Assembly (NCBI GenBank): GCA_017958365.1
Contig: JAGDCV010000043.1
Coordinates: forward strand, 1-64,000
DNA length: 64,000 bases
Reading direction: 5' to 3'
Origin: Clostridiales bacterium
GTDB taxonomy: Bacteria > Bacillota > Clostridia > Saccharofermentanales > Saccharofermentanaceae
Within the stretch, counting starts at the first letter, position 1. Every line of letters begins with the position of its first letter. The notes under the pieces are model-generated. The model ran no database searches and was not told the origin of the DNA. It was given only the letters and a program-made list of their open reading frames with translations. The position numbers and the translations under genes are program-made. This document shows, one piece after another, positions 52,601 through 60,147 of this stretch.

Positions 52601-53232
52601 TTCTCGGCCTGCTCCTTAAGAGGGCCCACGCGCTCGGTAAGTTCGTTAAGCCTGTCGTCGATACGAAGGAGATTCTGCTCTGTTGAGGCAAGCTTCCTCT
52701 CAGCTTCTTCCTTCCTCGACTTAAACTTGGTGATACCGGCAGCCTCTTCGATAACACGCCTTCTGTCCTCGGACTTGGGCGATAAGATGTCATCAACTCG
52801 GCCCTGTCCTACGATGGAGTAACCGTCCTTACCAAGACCCGTGTCGAAGAAAAGATTAACGATATCCTTAAGTCTGCAGTTGACTTTATTAAGCTGATAT
52901 TCTGACTCACCTGATCTGTAAAGTCGTCTTGTAACCTCAATCTCAGTGTAATCGGAATCGATGTTTCTGTCGGAATTATCGAGTGTCATCGTGACTTCGG
53001 CATAATTCATGGCTTTCTTAACGGACGTACCGTTAAAGATAACGTCTTCCATCTTGCCGCCGCGCAAGGATTTTACGCTCTGCTCACCAAGGACCCATCT
53101 TACGGCGTCAGTAACGTTAGACTTACCGCTTCCGTTAGGTCCTACAATGGCGGTCATGCCGCGGTCAAACTCGATAAGAGTATAGTCAGGGAACGATTTG
53201 AAGCCCTGAAGTTCTATCTTCTTTAAATACAT
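49669..53232 (-). CDS. smc: Chromosome segregation protein SMC
   Basis: A 1187-residue condensin ATPase that extrudes DNA loops with ScpA/ScpB. Head halves: Walker A GPNGSGKSN near 33-41 and the C-terminal signature LLSGGERCLTA with Walker B FVILDEVEAALDD. Two long coiled coils (about 170-500 and 680-1000) flank a hinge (about 515-660) with GSLTGGSVRKD at its end. The length is standard. It follows rnc with nine bases between and precedes ftsY, the conserved Firmicutes order. Confidence 0.97.
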   Translation of the reverse strand: MYLKKIELQGFKSFPDYTLIEFDRGMTAIVGPNGSGKSNVTDAVRWVLGEQSVKSLRGGKMEDVIFNGTSVKKAMNYAEVTMTLDNSDRNIDSDYTEIEVTRRLYRSGESEYQLNKVNCRLKDIVNLFFDTGLGKDGYSIVGQGRVDDILSPKSEDRRRVIEEAAGITKFKSRKEEAERKLASTEQNLLRIDDRLNELTERVGPLKEQAEKAQEYHKAYELLKTTDISLLVRRINDANEAMGDFVDVLQKVRDEIKEQEDRYLDLRNSNSDLNDKSEKLELEIEEKRQELSDLTEEMHDLSADIKVDEEKVSSLTSKIEETAKAENDINEDIARLENDYKGRMAKADELLDKANEEQKKTEGLVAQREELIGGFKDSEKSLGELRKAIEDKTKEINEAQGKINTANGQITIFVERIKELTESRESSRKIKEELEGKITEAEKAWKEMMEKEGEVTSDIQTRNDKLAEIKKKEGELLEKHEDLTRSFLSDKSKLKTLKDLESRKEGYQESVRRLMNYADTNASVKKKCVGVLGDLISTEKKYNTAIEIALGNAIHNVVTNSEQDAADLINVLKENRLGRVTFLPIENIKARSLEKKTLDDASGKKGYIGIASDLVKADKSLTDIVKNLLGKIIICDDMDSARSIAKSISHSAKIITLEGDSINAGGSLTGGSVRKDASGILGRAGEIKDLEAKLVKKEQELGVIEAQRQDIDSDIGDIEKELAQLDEQLKYFSVERAKAEYEYKNLGEKRTELSESVAESEKQLHQISVDKLRLEDDIAEYGQIIKEIENELSDYRDDIDKSDNAAKEFNEKLDKIREKISEGKAASERILAERNGVIELATHIKEELNMRRKSLEESAGTRKSDSATLSAIRKGIEDKKALRGKQQEQFTSMSAEIKKISDEKEEIDEKLKGFFEKSSEVNDILTRLREKENNIVSKNEKHINDIDFSKNRLWEDYEVTYDNVKDEYPPTANINESVKTISSLKNKIKALGPVNLNSIEEYREVAEKYEFITAQRNDIFNAKTDLEKVIADLIAEMKEQFLNNFTTINENFRTVFTDLFNGGSAEILLSDEDDILNCAIEIKAQPPGKKLQSLTLLSGGERCLTAIALLFAILQLRPSPFVILDEVEAALDDVNVSRFTDFVRRYTARSQFILVTHRKGTMEACDRMYGVTMAERGISKILSMRIGD

Positions 53233-53241
53233 CGCGTGAGA

Positions 53242-53943
53242 TTATACCATAAATCTGGACTCGTACACAGAAATAGCCGCTTTGGCGCACTTCTGCTCAG
53301 CGTCCTTCTTGGAACGGCCCGTTGCCTTAGCCAGGAATTCATCGTCAGCATAGACCTCAACATCGAATTCTCTTGCGTGCTGGGGGCCTCTCTCGTCGAT
53401 TACCTCGAATCTTATGGTGTGCTGGTTATTCTTGGTCTGAGCTATCTCAAGAAGACGGCTCTTATAGTCAAGGAAGATCTTTCCGTCAACGGCAAGCTTG
53501 ATGGTCTCCTTGAGGTTGTTAAGGACGACCCTTTCCACCGTCTCGAAGTCGGAATCAAAGTAAACTGCCGCGATAAGAGCCTCGAAGGCATCGGCCAAAG
53601 TGGAATCCTTATCCCTTCCGCCTGTCTGCTCCTCGCCTTTTCCCATGAGAAGCAGGTCTCCGACACCAAGTCTTCTTGAGACTCCCGCGAAGGACTCCTC
53701 ACAAACTATTATCGATCTGATCTTAGAAAGATAGCCTTCGTCCGCTTCCGGTTTTAATTCGTAAAGCTTTCGTCCTATTACCAAATCCATTACGGCATCG
53801 CCTATATACTCAAGTCGCTGATTTGAAAGGTAATGCCCCTGATTGTGTTCAAATACGTAGGTAGTGTGCGTCAGGGCAAGTTCGAGGAGAGATTTATCCT
53901 TGAAGACATACCCGAGCTGCTGTTCAAATTCGCCGTAGTCCAT
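53242..53943 (-). CDS. rnc: Ribonuclease III
   Basis: A 233-residue double-strand-specific endoribonuclease for rRNA and mRNA processing. The signature LEYIGDAVMDLVI (near 43-55) and the second catalytic acidic cluster LADAFEALIAAVYFD (near 115-130) are intact. The dsRNA-binding domain fills about 155-230 and ends in AEQKCAKAAISVYE. The start has GTGAGGA upstream. Confidence 0.96.
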   Translation of the reverse strand: MDYGEFEQQLGYVFKDKSLLELALTHTTYVFEHNQGHYLSNQRLEYIGDAVMDLVIGRKLYELKPEADEGYLSKIRSIIVCEESFAGVSRRLGVGDLLLMGKGEEQTGGRDKDSTLADAFEALIAAVYFDSDFETVERVVLNNLKETIKLAVDGKIFLDYKSRLLEIAQTKNNQHTIRFEVIDERGPQHAREFDVEVYADDEFLAKATGRSKKDAEQKCAKAAISVYESRFMV

Positions 53944-53954
53944 ATATCCTCACA

Positions 53955-53991
53955 AAATAATAAGGCTGAATGTACAGATGCACATCCAGCC
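53955..53991 (-). terminator. Terminator-like hairpin after acpP
   Basis: On the minus strand GGCTGGATGT pairs with ACATTCAGCC (one G-T wobble) across an eight-base loop, followed by TTATTATTTTG. It likely reduces read-through from acpP into rnc-smc-ftsY, keeping acyl carrier protein mRNA more abundant. Confidence 0.65.
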
Positions 53992-54013
53992 GAATTATCT
54001 ATATCAAAACCGA

Positions 54014-54256
54014 TCAGCCGATAGCGTTCTTGATGAACTCTACAGCGTCGCCTACAGTTCCGACCTTCTCAGCTACCTCATCAGGTACAGAGATGTCGAA
54101 TTCCTGCTCCATAGCCATAACGAGCTCAACCATATCAAGTGAATCAGCATTAAGGTCATCAACGAAGCTGGACTCCAATGAGATAGAATCAGCCTCAACT
54201 CCAAGCTGATCAACGATCATGCCCTTAAGCTTCTCAAAAAGTTCTTCATTACTCAT
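54014..54256 (-). CDS. acpP: Acyl carrier protein
   Basis: An 80-residue acidic four-helix carrier of fatty-acid intermediates. The phosphopantetheine serine is S39 in the DSL motif of [14 protein letters not shown]. The ATG at 54256 has GGAGG eight bases upstream; an in-frame ATG at 54289 lies before this site and would add 11 atypical residues. It has its own promoter and terminator. Confidence 0.96.
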   Translation of the reverse strand: MSNEELFEKLKGMIVDQLGVEADSISLESSFVDDLNADSLDMVELVMAMEQEFDISVPDEVAEKVGTVGDAVEFIKNAIG

Positions 54257-54301
54257 TTTAACAATACCTCCATTAATGATTGCTCTCACAATCTACAAAT
54301 A

Positions 54302-54330
54302 CTTTTAATGTAACTTAATTCAAATGTCAA
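54302..54330 (-). promoter_or_regulatory. acpP promoter
   Basis: On the minus strand TTGACA (54325-54330), 17-base spacer, TAAAAG (54302-54307). The -35 is perfect, the -10 is moderate. About 45 bases separate the -10 from the ATG. No FapR-type palindrome was recognised. Confidence 0.5.
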
Positions 54331-54348
54331 TATATATTTTGAATCCTA

Positions 54349-54972
54349 TTAATCCGATTCTTTGAAATACTTAAGATTGTGCGTAAGATAGTCAATTCCC
54401 GAGATGATCGTCATGATGACGCATATTCCAAAGAGGATATCTCCTACGGTCATGATCCACGGTATGTCATGTACTGAAGCCGCCCCGGGTGTCTTAACGA
54501 GCTTAAAGATGGTGGGCTCGAACATGATGTAGATGATGGCTATCATCTGAGTCACCGTCTTGATCTTACCGATCATCTGGGCAGCCATAACAACGCCTTC
54601 CTTGGATGCAAGAAGCCTGATTCCGGTTACCATAAACTCGCGAAGAACGATTATTGCAAGAAGCCAGGGTGATATCCTTCCGATAGCAACTAACGCTATG
54701 AGAACAGCGATAACGAGCATCTTATCGGCAAGAGAATCAAGGAACTTACCGAGATTGGTTATCATGTTGTATCTTCTTGCTATCTGACCGTCGAGGAAGT
54801 CAGTAATTGAAGCGATGATAAATACGATGGCCGCGATGAGCATTCCGTTCCGAGCGATGAATTCAGTCCAGCCTGAAGGCTCCCAACCGAACAGGGATAC
54901 AGGCAACATAAAGAACATCGTCACAGGGATCAGAATGATCCTTAACATAGACAATTTATTGGGTAGGTTCAT
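54349..54972 (-). CDS. pgsA: CDP-diacylglycerol-glycerol-3-phosphate 3-phosphatidyltransferase
   Basis: A 207-residue membrane enzyme for phosphatidylglycerol synthesis. It starts with NLPNKLSMLRIILIPV and has the CDP-alcohol phosphotransferase motif DFLDGQIARRYNMITNLGKFLDSLADK, split as D-G-x2-A-R-x8-G-x3-D-x3-D (near 63-90). Five or six membrane segments. Its ATG overlaps the rimO stop (ATGA). Confidence 0.95.
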   Translation of the reverse strand: MNLPNKLSMLRIILIPVTMFFMLPVSLFGWEPSGWTEFIARNGMLIAAIVFIIASITDFLDGQIARRYNMITNLGKFLDSLADKMLVIAVLIALVAIGRISPWLLAIIVLREFMVTGIRLLASKEGVVMAAQMIGKIKTVTQMIAIIYIMFEPTIFKLVKTPGAASVHDIPWIMTVGDILFGICVIMTIISGIDYLTHNLKYFKESD

Positions 54973-56333
54973 ATCGTCACTCCAGTCATATCAAAAGAAT
55001 CACGGCTCTCTACAAGTCTGACCTTGTATCGGCTACCTATCTGAAGTTCCCCGTCCGAAGCAGCCACATAAATGACTGGGTCGTCATCGGGAGCTTCGGC
55101 GTAACTTCTGCCGACATAGAATATACCGTCATCGGCAACAGAATCAATGGTAACTTCAACTTCTTCACCTACGCGGGCCTCGGAAGACGCCATAGAAATA
55201 GGATACTGTGTCTCATAAACGAGCTTAACTCTTTGAGCCTTAGTCTCCTCATCAACCTGATCGGGCATGTCAAAAGCAGGCGTATCCTCTTCAGGCGAAT
55301 ATGCAAAGCATCCGAGCCTGTCAAACTTCCACTTCTTAAGGTTATCGAGAAGCTCATTAAAGTCTTCTTCAGTCTCACCCGGGAAACCCACAAGAACAGT
55401 AGATCTTATGGTGATATCCGGAATGATCTTTCTGATCATCTCAAGTTTATTCGTAATGACATCGACTGTATCGTGACGTCTCATGGCTTTCAGTATCCTG
55501 TCGCAGCCGTGCTGTATCGGGATATCGAGATAATGCGCTACCTTTGGATTATCCTTTATTGTGTTAAGAAGTTCCTCGTCAATTCCATCCATGTAACCGT
55601 ACAGGACTCTTATGACTTCAATGCCTTCGATCTTCGATATCTTATCAAGAAGTTCCGGCAGCATTCTCTTCTTATATAATTCAATACCATAATTGGTCGT
55701 ATCCTGAGCCGTGAGAACGATCTCCTTATATCCCTTTGCTGCGATGGCCTTAGCCTCAGCAAGGATATCCTCCATGGGTCTTGATACAAAGGATCCGCGG
55801 ATCAGAGGAATTGCGCAGAAAGAACATCTGTGAAGACAACCTTCTCCGATCTTAAGCCAGGCAAATCCTGAAGTTGAAACATCTCTGTCGGACATGAGAT
55901 GCTCCATGCCGCCTGCCTTGCATTCATACTTCTTCCTAAAGTCGATCTTACCCTCATATAAAGAATCAACGGCATCGACAATGTTGCCGTAATCAGACGT
56001 TCCGAGAACGATGTCGACCTCAGGCATCTGCTTCAAGATGTCATCAGGATATCTTTGTGAAAGGCAGCCGGTTACGATGATATGTTCGACCTTCTTAGAC
56101 CCGTTAAACCCGTACTTAAGATCTCCGGCCTTAAGGATGGCATCGATCGCCTCCTTCTTGGCAGCCTCTATGAAACCGCAGGTATTTATGATGACCACCT
56201 GACTGTTGTCGCTTGAGTCAGCTATGGTGTAACCTGCTTCGCGAAGCTTCGTGGACATGCATTCGGCATCTACGAGATTCTTCGAACAACCGAGTGCAAC
56301 CACCGATACGCTTATATCACTTCTTTGTATCAT
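54969..56333 (-). CDS. rimO: Ribosomal protein S12 methylthiotransferase RimO
   Basis: A 454-residue radical-SAM enzyme that adds a methylthio group to an aspartate of S12. The N-terminal UPF0004 domain starts VSVVALGCSKNLVDAE; the radical-SAM cluster cysteines are in GEGCLHRCSFCAIP (CxxxCxxC). RGSFVSRPMEDI and GCFAYSPEEDTPAF are typical of RimO rather than MiaB. A TRAM domain ends the protein. The ATG at 56333 has GGAAGG upstream and overlaps recX by 17 bases; an ATG at 56387 would overlap recX by 71. Confidence 0.95.
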   Translation of the reverse strand: MIQRSDISVSVVALGCSKNLVDAECMSTKLREAGYTIADSSDNSQVVIINTCGFIEAAKKEAIDAILKAGDLKYGFNGSKKVEHIIVTGCLSQRYPDDILKQMPEVDIVLGTSDYGNIVDAVDSLYEGKIDFRKKYECKAGGMEHLMSDRDVSTSGFAWLKIGEGCLHRCSFCAIPLIRGSFVSRPMEDILAEAKAIAAKGYKEIVLTAQDTTNYGIELYKKRMLPELLDKISKIEGIEVIRVLYGYMDGIDEELLNTIKDNPKVAHYLDIPIQHGCDRILKAMRRHDTVDVITNKLEMIRKIIPDITIRSTVLVGFPGETEEDFNELLDNLKKWKFDRLGCFAYSPEEDTPAFDMPDQVDEETKAQRVKLVYETQYPISMASSEARVGEEVEVTIDSVADDGIFYVGRSYAEAPDDDPVIYVAASDGELQIGSRYKVRLVESRDSFDMTGVTI

Positions 56334-56820
56334 CAGTAACCTTCCTGAACCATCTGTTATAAGCATTCTGTGAGGTCTCGTATCCAAAACCCCTCTTCCT
56401 TGCCGTCTTCAGAAGTTCATCACTATAAGCTTCAGCCTCTTCATAATCAGATACAAAAGGGGCAAGGTTCAAGTAAAGATTAAAACATAATTCGATGTCT
56501 TCTTCCACCTCAGACAAAAGAATATCCGAAGCTTCCTGGCTTACACCCGCAGCATATAGTCTTTGCCGTAAGTAAGAGCGGCTTTCCTGCTTTTTACCGG
56601 AGCGCGAGAGCAGGACTTTACGCCCTGCTCTCTCGTCGTTGATATATTCTCTTTTTACCAGGCTTATGACAGCTTCATTAACTGCTTCGCAAGAGAAACC
56701 TTTCTTCAAAAGATACTCGCGGATCTTACCCGAGGAATAGATACCTATCCCGATATGTCTGATGCCGCATGTCTGGGCATCCTTTGAAGAATTAAGGTCA
56801 TAGGAAGGAGTCTTAGCCAT
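56317..56820 (-). CDS. recX: RecX-family regulator of RecA
   Basis: A 167-residue helical protein that modulates RecA filaments. Three-helix repeats characteristic of RecX are visible: YSSGKIREYLLKKGFS followed by YINDERAGR, SRSYLRQRLYAAGVS, and RGFGYETSQNAYNRW. It follows recA with a one-base overlap (TAATG), so the two are co-expressed under LexA control. Confidence 0.88.
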   Translation of the reverse strand: MAKTPSYDLNSSKDAQTCGIRHIGIGIYSSGKIREYLLKKGFSCEAVNEAVISLVKREYINDERAGRKVLLSRSGKKQESRSYLRQRLYAAGVSQEASDILLSEVEEDIELCFNLYLNLAPFVSDYEEAEAYSDELLKTARKRGFGYETSQNAYNRWFRKVTDDTKK

Positions 56821-57944
56821 TACATGTCGATTCCCAGGATATCGTCATCGCCGTCCGGATCGAAGTCCTGATCGTCTGTCTGATCATCAACAAATGCTTC
56901 AGGATCTGCAGGCATGTAAGACTCCCTGATAAGCTGCTCGATCTCATTACAGATCTCGGGATTATCAATGAGATACTGACGTGCATTCTCCTTACCCTGA
57001 CCGATCTTCTGGCCCTTATAAGCAAACCATGCACCGCTCTTATCGATGATGTTATTCTCGACGGCCATGTCGATGATGCCGCCTTCCTTCGAGATTCCCT
57101 GACCATAGAGGATATCGAATTCAGCTTCCTTGAACGGGGGAGCAACCTTATTCTTAACGATCTTTACTCTTACATGATTACCGATAACATCAGTACCGTT
57201 CTTCAAAGTCTCTGTCTTTCTGACATCGAGTCTTACGGAAGAGTAGAACTTCAAAGCGCGTCCGCCGGTAGTTGTCTCGGGGTTACCAAACATAACACCG
57301 ATCTTCTCACGAAGCTGGTTGATGAAGATGCAGACTGTACCGGACTTTGCAATGATACCTGTAAGCTTTCTTAATCCCTGGCTCATGAGTCTTGCCTGAA
57401 GACCTACATGGGAATCTCCCATCTCGCCCTCGATCTCGGCTCTGGGTACCAGAGCGGCAACAGAGTCAATAACGATAACGTCGATACATCCGGATCTTAC
57501 GAGTGTCTCGGTGATATCAAGAGCCTGCTCACCTGTGTCAGGCTGTGACAAAAGAAGATTATCAACATCGACACCGATGATGGATGCATAGTTGGGATCA
57601 AGTGCATGCTCGGCATCGATAAATGCGCATGTTCCGCCCATCTTCTGTGCTTCGGCAACGCAGTGCAGGGCAACAGTTGTCTTACCTGAAGATTCAGGTC
57701 CGTAGATCTCGATGATCCTTCCCCTGGGAAGACCGCCTACGCCCAAAGCGATGTCAAGACTGATGGCTCCTGTGGGGATAGACTCGATCTCCTGAGTCTC
57801 GTGATCTCCGAGTCTCATGACCGAACCCTTACCGAACTGCTTCTCAATCTGAGACATGGCAGCTTCCAATGCTTTCTTACGTGCTTCCTGATCTTCTGAT
57901 GATATTGACTGTACTTGAGGTTTGGATGTCTTATTCTTAGCCAT
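56820..57944 (-). CDS. recA: Recombinase RecA
   Basis: A 374-residue strand-exchange ATPase. Walker [10 protein letters not shown] near 79-87, Walker [11 protein letters not shown] near 155, the L2-like [13 protein letters not shown], and a C-terminal acidic tail ([16 protein letters not shown]) that normally tempers DNA binding. The ATG has GGAGGG nine bases upstream. It has a strong promoter with a LexA box in the untranslated leader. Confidence 0.98.
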   Translation of the reverse strand: MAKNKTSKPQVQSISSEDQEARKKALEAAMSQIEKQFGKGSVMRLGDHETQEIESIPTGAISLDIALGVGGLPRGRIIEIYGPESSGKTTVALHCVAEAQKMGGTCAFIDAEHALDPNYASIIGVDVDNLLLSQPDTGEQALDITETLVRSGCIDVIVIDSVAALVPRAEIEGEMGDSHVGLQARLMSQGLRKLTGIIAKSGTVCIFINQLREKIGVMFGNPETTTGGRALKFYSSVRLDVRKTETLKNGTDVIGNHVRVKIVKNKVAPPFKEAEFDILYGQGISKEGGIIDMAVENNIIDKSGAWFAYKGQKIGQGKENARQYLIDNPEICNEIEQLIRESYMPADPEAFVDDQTDDQDFDPDGDDDILGIDM

Positions 57945-57970
57945 TACTAATAGCCCTCCGATGTAAATTT

Positions 57971-57982
57971 GAACATTTGTTC
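57971..57982. promoter_or_regulatory. LexA/DinR box of recA
   Basis: GAACATTTGTTC matches the Gram-positive SOS core GAAC-N4-GTTC exactly. It lies just downstream of the recA -10, so LexA would block elongation or open-complex escape. Confidence 0.85.
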
Positions 57983-57997
57983 AGTTATTTCGAAAAC

Positions 57998-58026
57998 ATT
58001 CTACGAATAAAATACACCAAAGTCAA
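57998..58026 (-). promoter_or_regulatory. recA promoter
   Basis: On the minus strand TTGACT (58021-58026), 17-base spacer, TAGAAT (57998-58003). The LexA box follows about 16 bases later. Confidence 0.75.
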
Positions 58027-58038
58027 CGGCTTGTTATC

Positions 58039-58075
58039 GACAAATGGACAAAAAAAACGACAAAAAACGACAAAA
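58039..58075. repeat. Phased GACA-A-tract repeats upstream of recA
   Basis: Four copies of GACAAA-type units start at 58039, 58047, 58059 and 58069 with A-runs of 3, 8, 6 and 4. They directly precede the recA -35 and end near the murJ stop. Spacing near one helical turn suggests bent DNA or an UP-like element; the T-run on the minus strand could also help end murJ transcripts. Confidence 0.5.
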
Positions 58076-58081
58076 GGGCTA

Positions 58082-59665
58082 TTATTTGGACTTAGCGAAC
58101 TTGGAACGTATAATCCTAAGCCATTCGTCCGCCTCGGGCATACGGAGGAACAGAGCGCCTACAAAGTATATCGTAAGGCAGGCAGCTATCTTTGTTCCGA
58201 GTGCCAAAAGCTCATACATCTTACCTGTTACTTCAATATATCTGAAGTTCAAAAGCCACAGGAATACGAACATAAGGAACATGATGATCAGTTCTTTCAT
58301 GAAGAACGTGAAGAATCCGTGAGGCCGTAACTCCTTGTTCCTTGCATAGACATAACACAGTATCAGCATCTGAAGGATACTCGTAAACGAATAAGCAAGT
58401 GTAAGCGCGATGGCTCCGAAGAAAGGAATGAACAGATAGCAAATGAGAGGATTTGTAACAAGTCCCACACAACCTGCGATGAGCGGGATCTTGGTGTTTC
58501 CTATCGCATAGAAAGCCTGGTTCATGATAAATACGATAGTGTGCGTGATTATGGCAATCGAATAACCTGCAAGCAGGATACCTGCCCTTCTCGCATCATC
58601 ATCCGTATAAGATTCATTCCACTGGAACATCGCTTTGATGACTTCGGTATTAAGAACAAGCATGAGACCGGCAGAAGGAACTGTAAGGAACAAAGCTTTT
58701 CTTAATCTGTTTCCGAGAAGCTCTGAGGCACCCGCATAGTCTTTCTTACCGTAAAGTTCGGCAAGGGACGGAAGCATGACATTACCGATGGCGACGGCAA
58801 AGATACCGTAAGGCAGCTGCCATGTGGTGGAAGCATTTCGAAGGGCGAATACGTTACCGACACCCGGCAGGGATAAACTGAATGCATTGAGGATAAATAC
58901 ATTGATCTGAACTACGGATGCAGAGAAAAGTATCGGAAGAGCTCTTCTGACAAGAGCGTGGAAGTCCTTGTCGCGGGGAGCCCAGATGAACCTGAACTTA
59001 CGAAGCTTATCCCTTCCTACGACATACTGGAACAGGAAATAGATAAGTGCCGCACACATGATACCGAATGTGGTCTTTACAAGATTACTCTCGCTGTTCC
59101 CTGCAAAAACAATAATGGATGCCAGCACAAAGAAATTGTAGATGGTAGGGCCGAATGCCGTCGATCCGAATCTCTTGTATGCGTTAAGGATACCGATAGA
59201 CAAAGCGGCAAGCATCATGAAGACTATCTGAACGAACAACCACTTACACGCCATACCTGAAAGGTAAACAGTCTGCTCGTTCTCACCTGTGCCGAAGAAA
59301 AATCTATAGATTGGAACCGAGAATATGGAGGCCAGCGCACAGGTTATGATCAGCAACACCGCCATAAAGGATATGAATGTGCTTACGGCCTTGATTCCCC
59401 TCTCCTCTTCGCCTGAAGCGATGGAAGCAGATAACGAAGGAGTGATGGCCGCCTGTATCGAACCGCCGATAAGAAGGTTATATACAAGATCCGGAATGGT
59501 AAAAGCCAAAGTAAAACTGTCACGATATATTGGCTCGCTGAATTTGATACCTACGAAGATATCTCTTAAAAAGCCTGAGGCCTTAGAGAAAACAAGCCCG
59601 ATCATTACAAGAACGGTGGCAAATGTTATGCTCTTGGCCGATACAACTCTACGATTAGTACTCAT
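58082..59665 (-). CDS. murJ: Lipid II flippase MurJ/MviN
   Basis: A 527-residue MOP-superfamily protein with about fourteen membrane segments that moves lipid II across the membrane for wall synthesis. The N-terminal KASGFLRDIFVG, the loop PDLVYNLLIGGSIQAAITPSLS and the later RNASTTWQLPYGIFAVAIGNVMLPSLAE are MurJ hallmarks. It overlaps the CinA-type gene by four bases (ATGA). Firmicutes can also use Amj; only MurJ is seen here. Confidence 0.93.
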   Translation of the reverse strand: MSTNRRVVSAKSITFATVLVMIGLVFSKASGFLRDIFVGIKFSEPIYRDSFTLAFTIPDLVYNLLIGGSIQAAITPSLSASIASGEEERGIKAVSTFISFMAVLLIITCALASIFSVPIYRFFFGTGENEQTVYLSGMACKWLFVQIVFMMLAALSIGILNAYKRFGSTAFGPTIYNFFVLASIIVFAGNSESNLVKTTFGIMCAALIYFLFQYVVGRDKLRKFRFIWAPRDKDFHALVRRALPILFSASVVQINVFILNAFSLSLPGVGNVFALRNASTTWQLPYGIFAVAIGNVMLPSLAELYGKKDYAGASELLGNRLRKALFLTVPSAGLMLVLNTEVIKAMFQWNESYTDDDARRAGILLAGYSIAIITHTIVFIMNQAFYAIGNTKIPLIAGCVGLVTNPLICYLFIPFFGAIALTLAYSFTSILQMLILCYVYARNKELRPHGFFTFFMKELIIMFLMFVFLWLLNFRYIEVTGKMYELLALGTKIAACLTIYFVGALFLRMPEADEWLRIIRSKFAKSK

Positions 59666-60147
59666 AAATCAGCCGACCTATTATACACAAGCTCGTAAGA
59701 AAAAGATTGGGTATATTTGCGGACTTCTTCCCTCGACCCTTCGAAAAGCTTCTTAACAAAGCCCGTACCGTTCTTATCGGCATATCCAATATATACCGTT
59801 CCGCACGGTGTTCCGTCCTCTCCGTCACCCGGGCCGGCATATCCCGTCACGGAAACGGCGATATCCGCTCCCGACAGTCTCAGGGCACCCTTTGCCATCG
59901 CGAGTGCACACTCGGAAGATACGGCTGTCTTTTCCCTGATGACATCCTCGGGTACGCCCAATACGTCTATCTTGAATCTGTCCGAATAAGAAACAATGCT
60001 GCCGTCAAATACATCGGACGCTCCGGGTACGTCAACGATGCCGCAGGCGATCATACCGCCTGTAAGGCTCTCTGCAAACGAACACTTAAGTCCTCTGGAA
60101 CGTAAAAGATCTATCAGTTGTTCCGCAGTAACGGACACTTTATTCAC
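59662..60147 (-). CDS. CinA C-terminal-type nicotinamide-nucleotide amidase (PncC)
   Basis: A 161-residue stand-alone CinA C-terminal domain that deamidates NMN to NaMN in the pyridine nucleotide cycle. Motifs are FAESLTGGMIACGIVDVPGAS (catalytic Ser in ESLTGG), GSIVSYSD, and TGYAGPGDGEDGTPCGTVYIG. The N-terminal MoCF-like domain of full-length CinA is absent, so the gene is a short natural form rather than a truncation: its start is coupled to ftsK by an eight-base overlap. Confidence 0.92.
   Translation of the reverse strand: MNKVSVTAEQLIDLLRSRGLKCSFAESLTGGMIACGIVDVPGASDVFDGSIVSYSDRFKIDVLGVPEDVIREKTAVSSECALAMAKGALRLSGADIAVSVTGYAGPGDGEDGTPCGTVYIGYADKNGTGFVKKLFEGSREEVRKYTQSFSYELVYNRSADL

Noticed and set aside
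59662-60147. Truncated cinA
   Set aside because: The short form is a normal stand-alone PncC protein with complete motifs and coupled start and stop overlaps.
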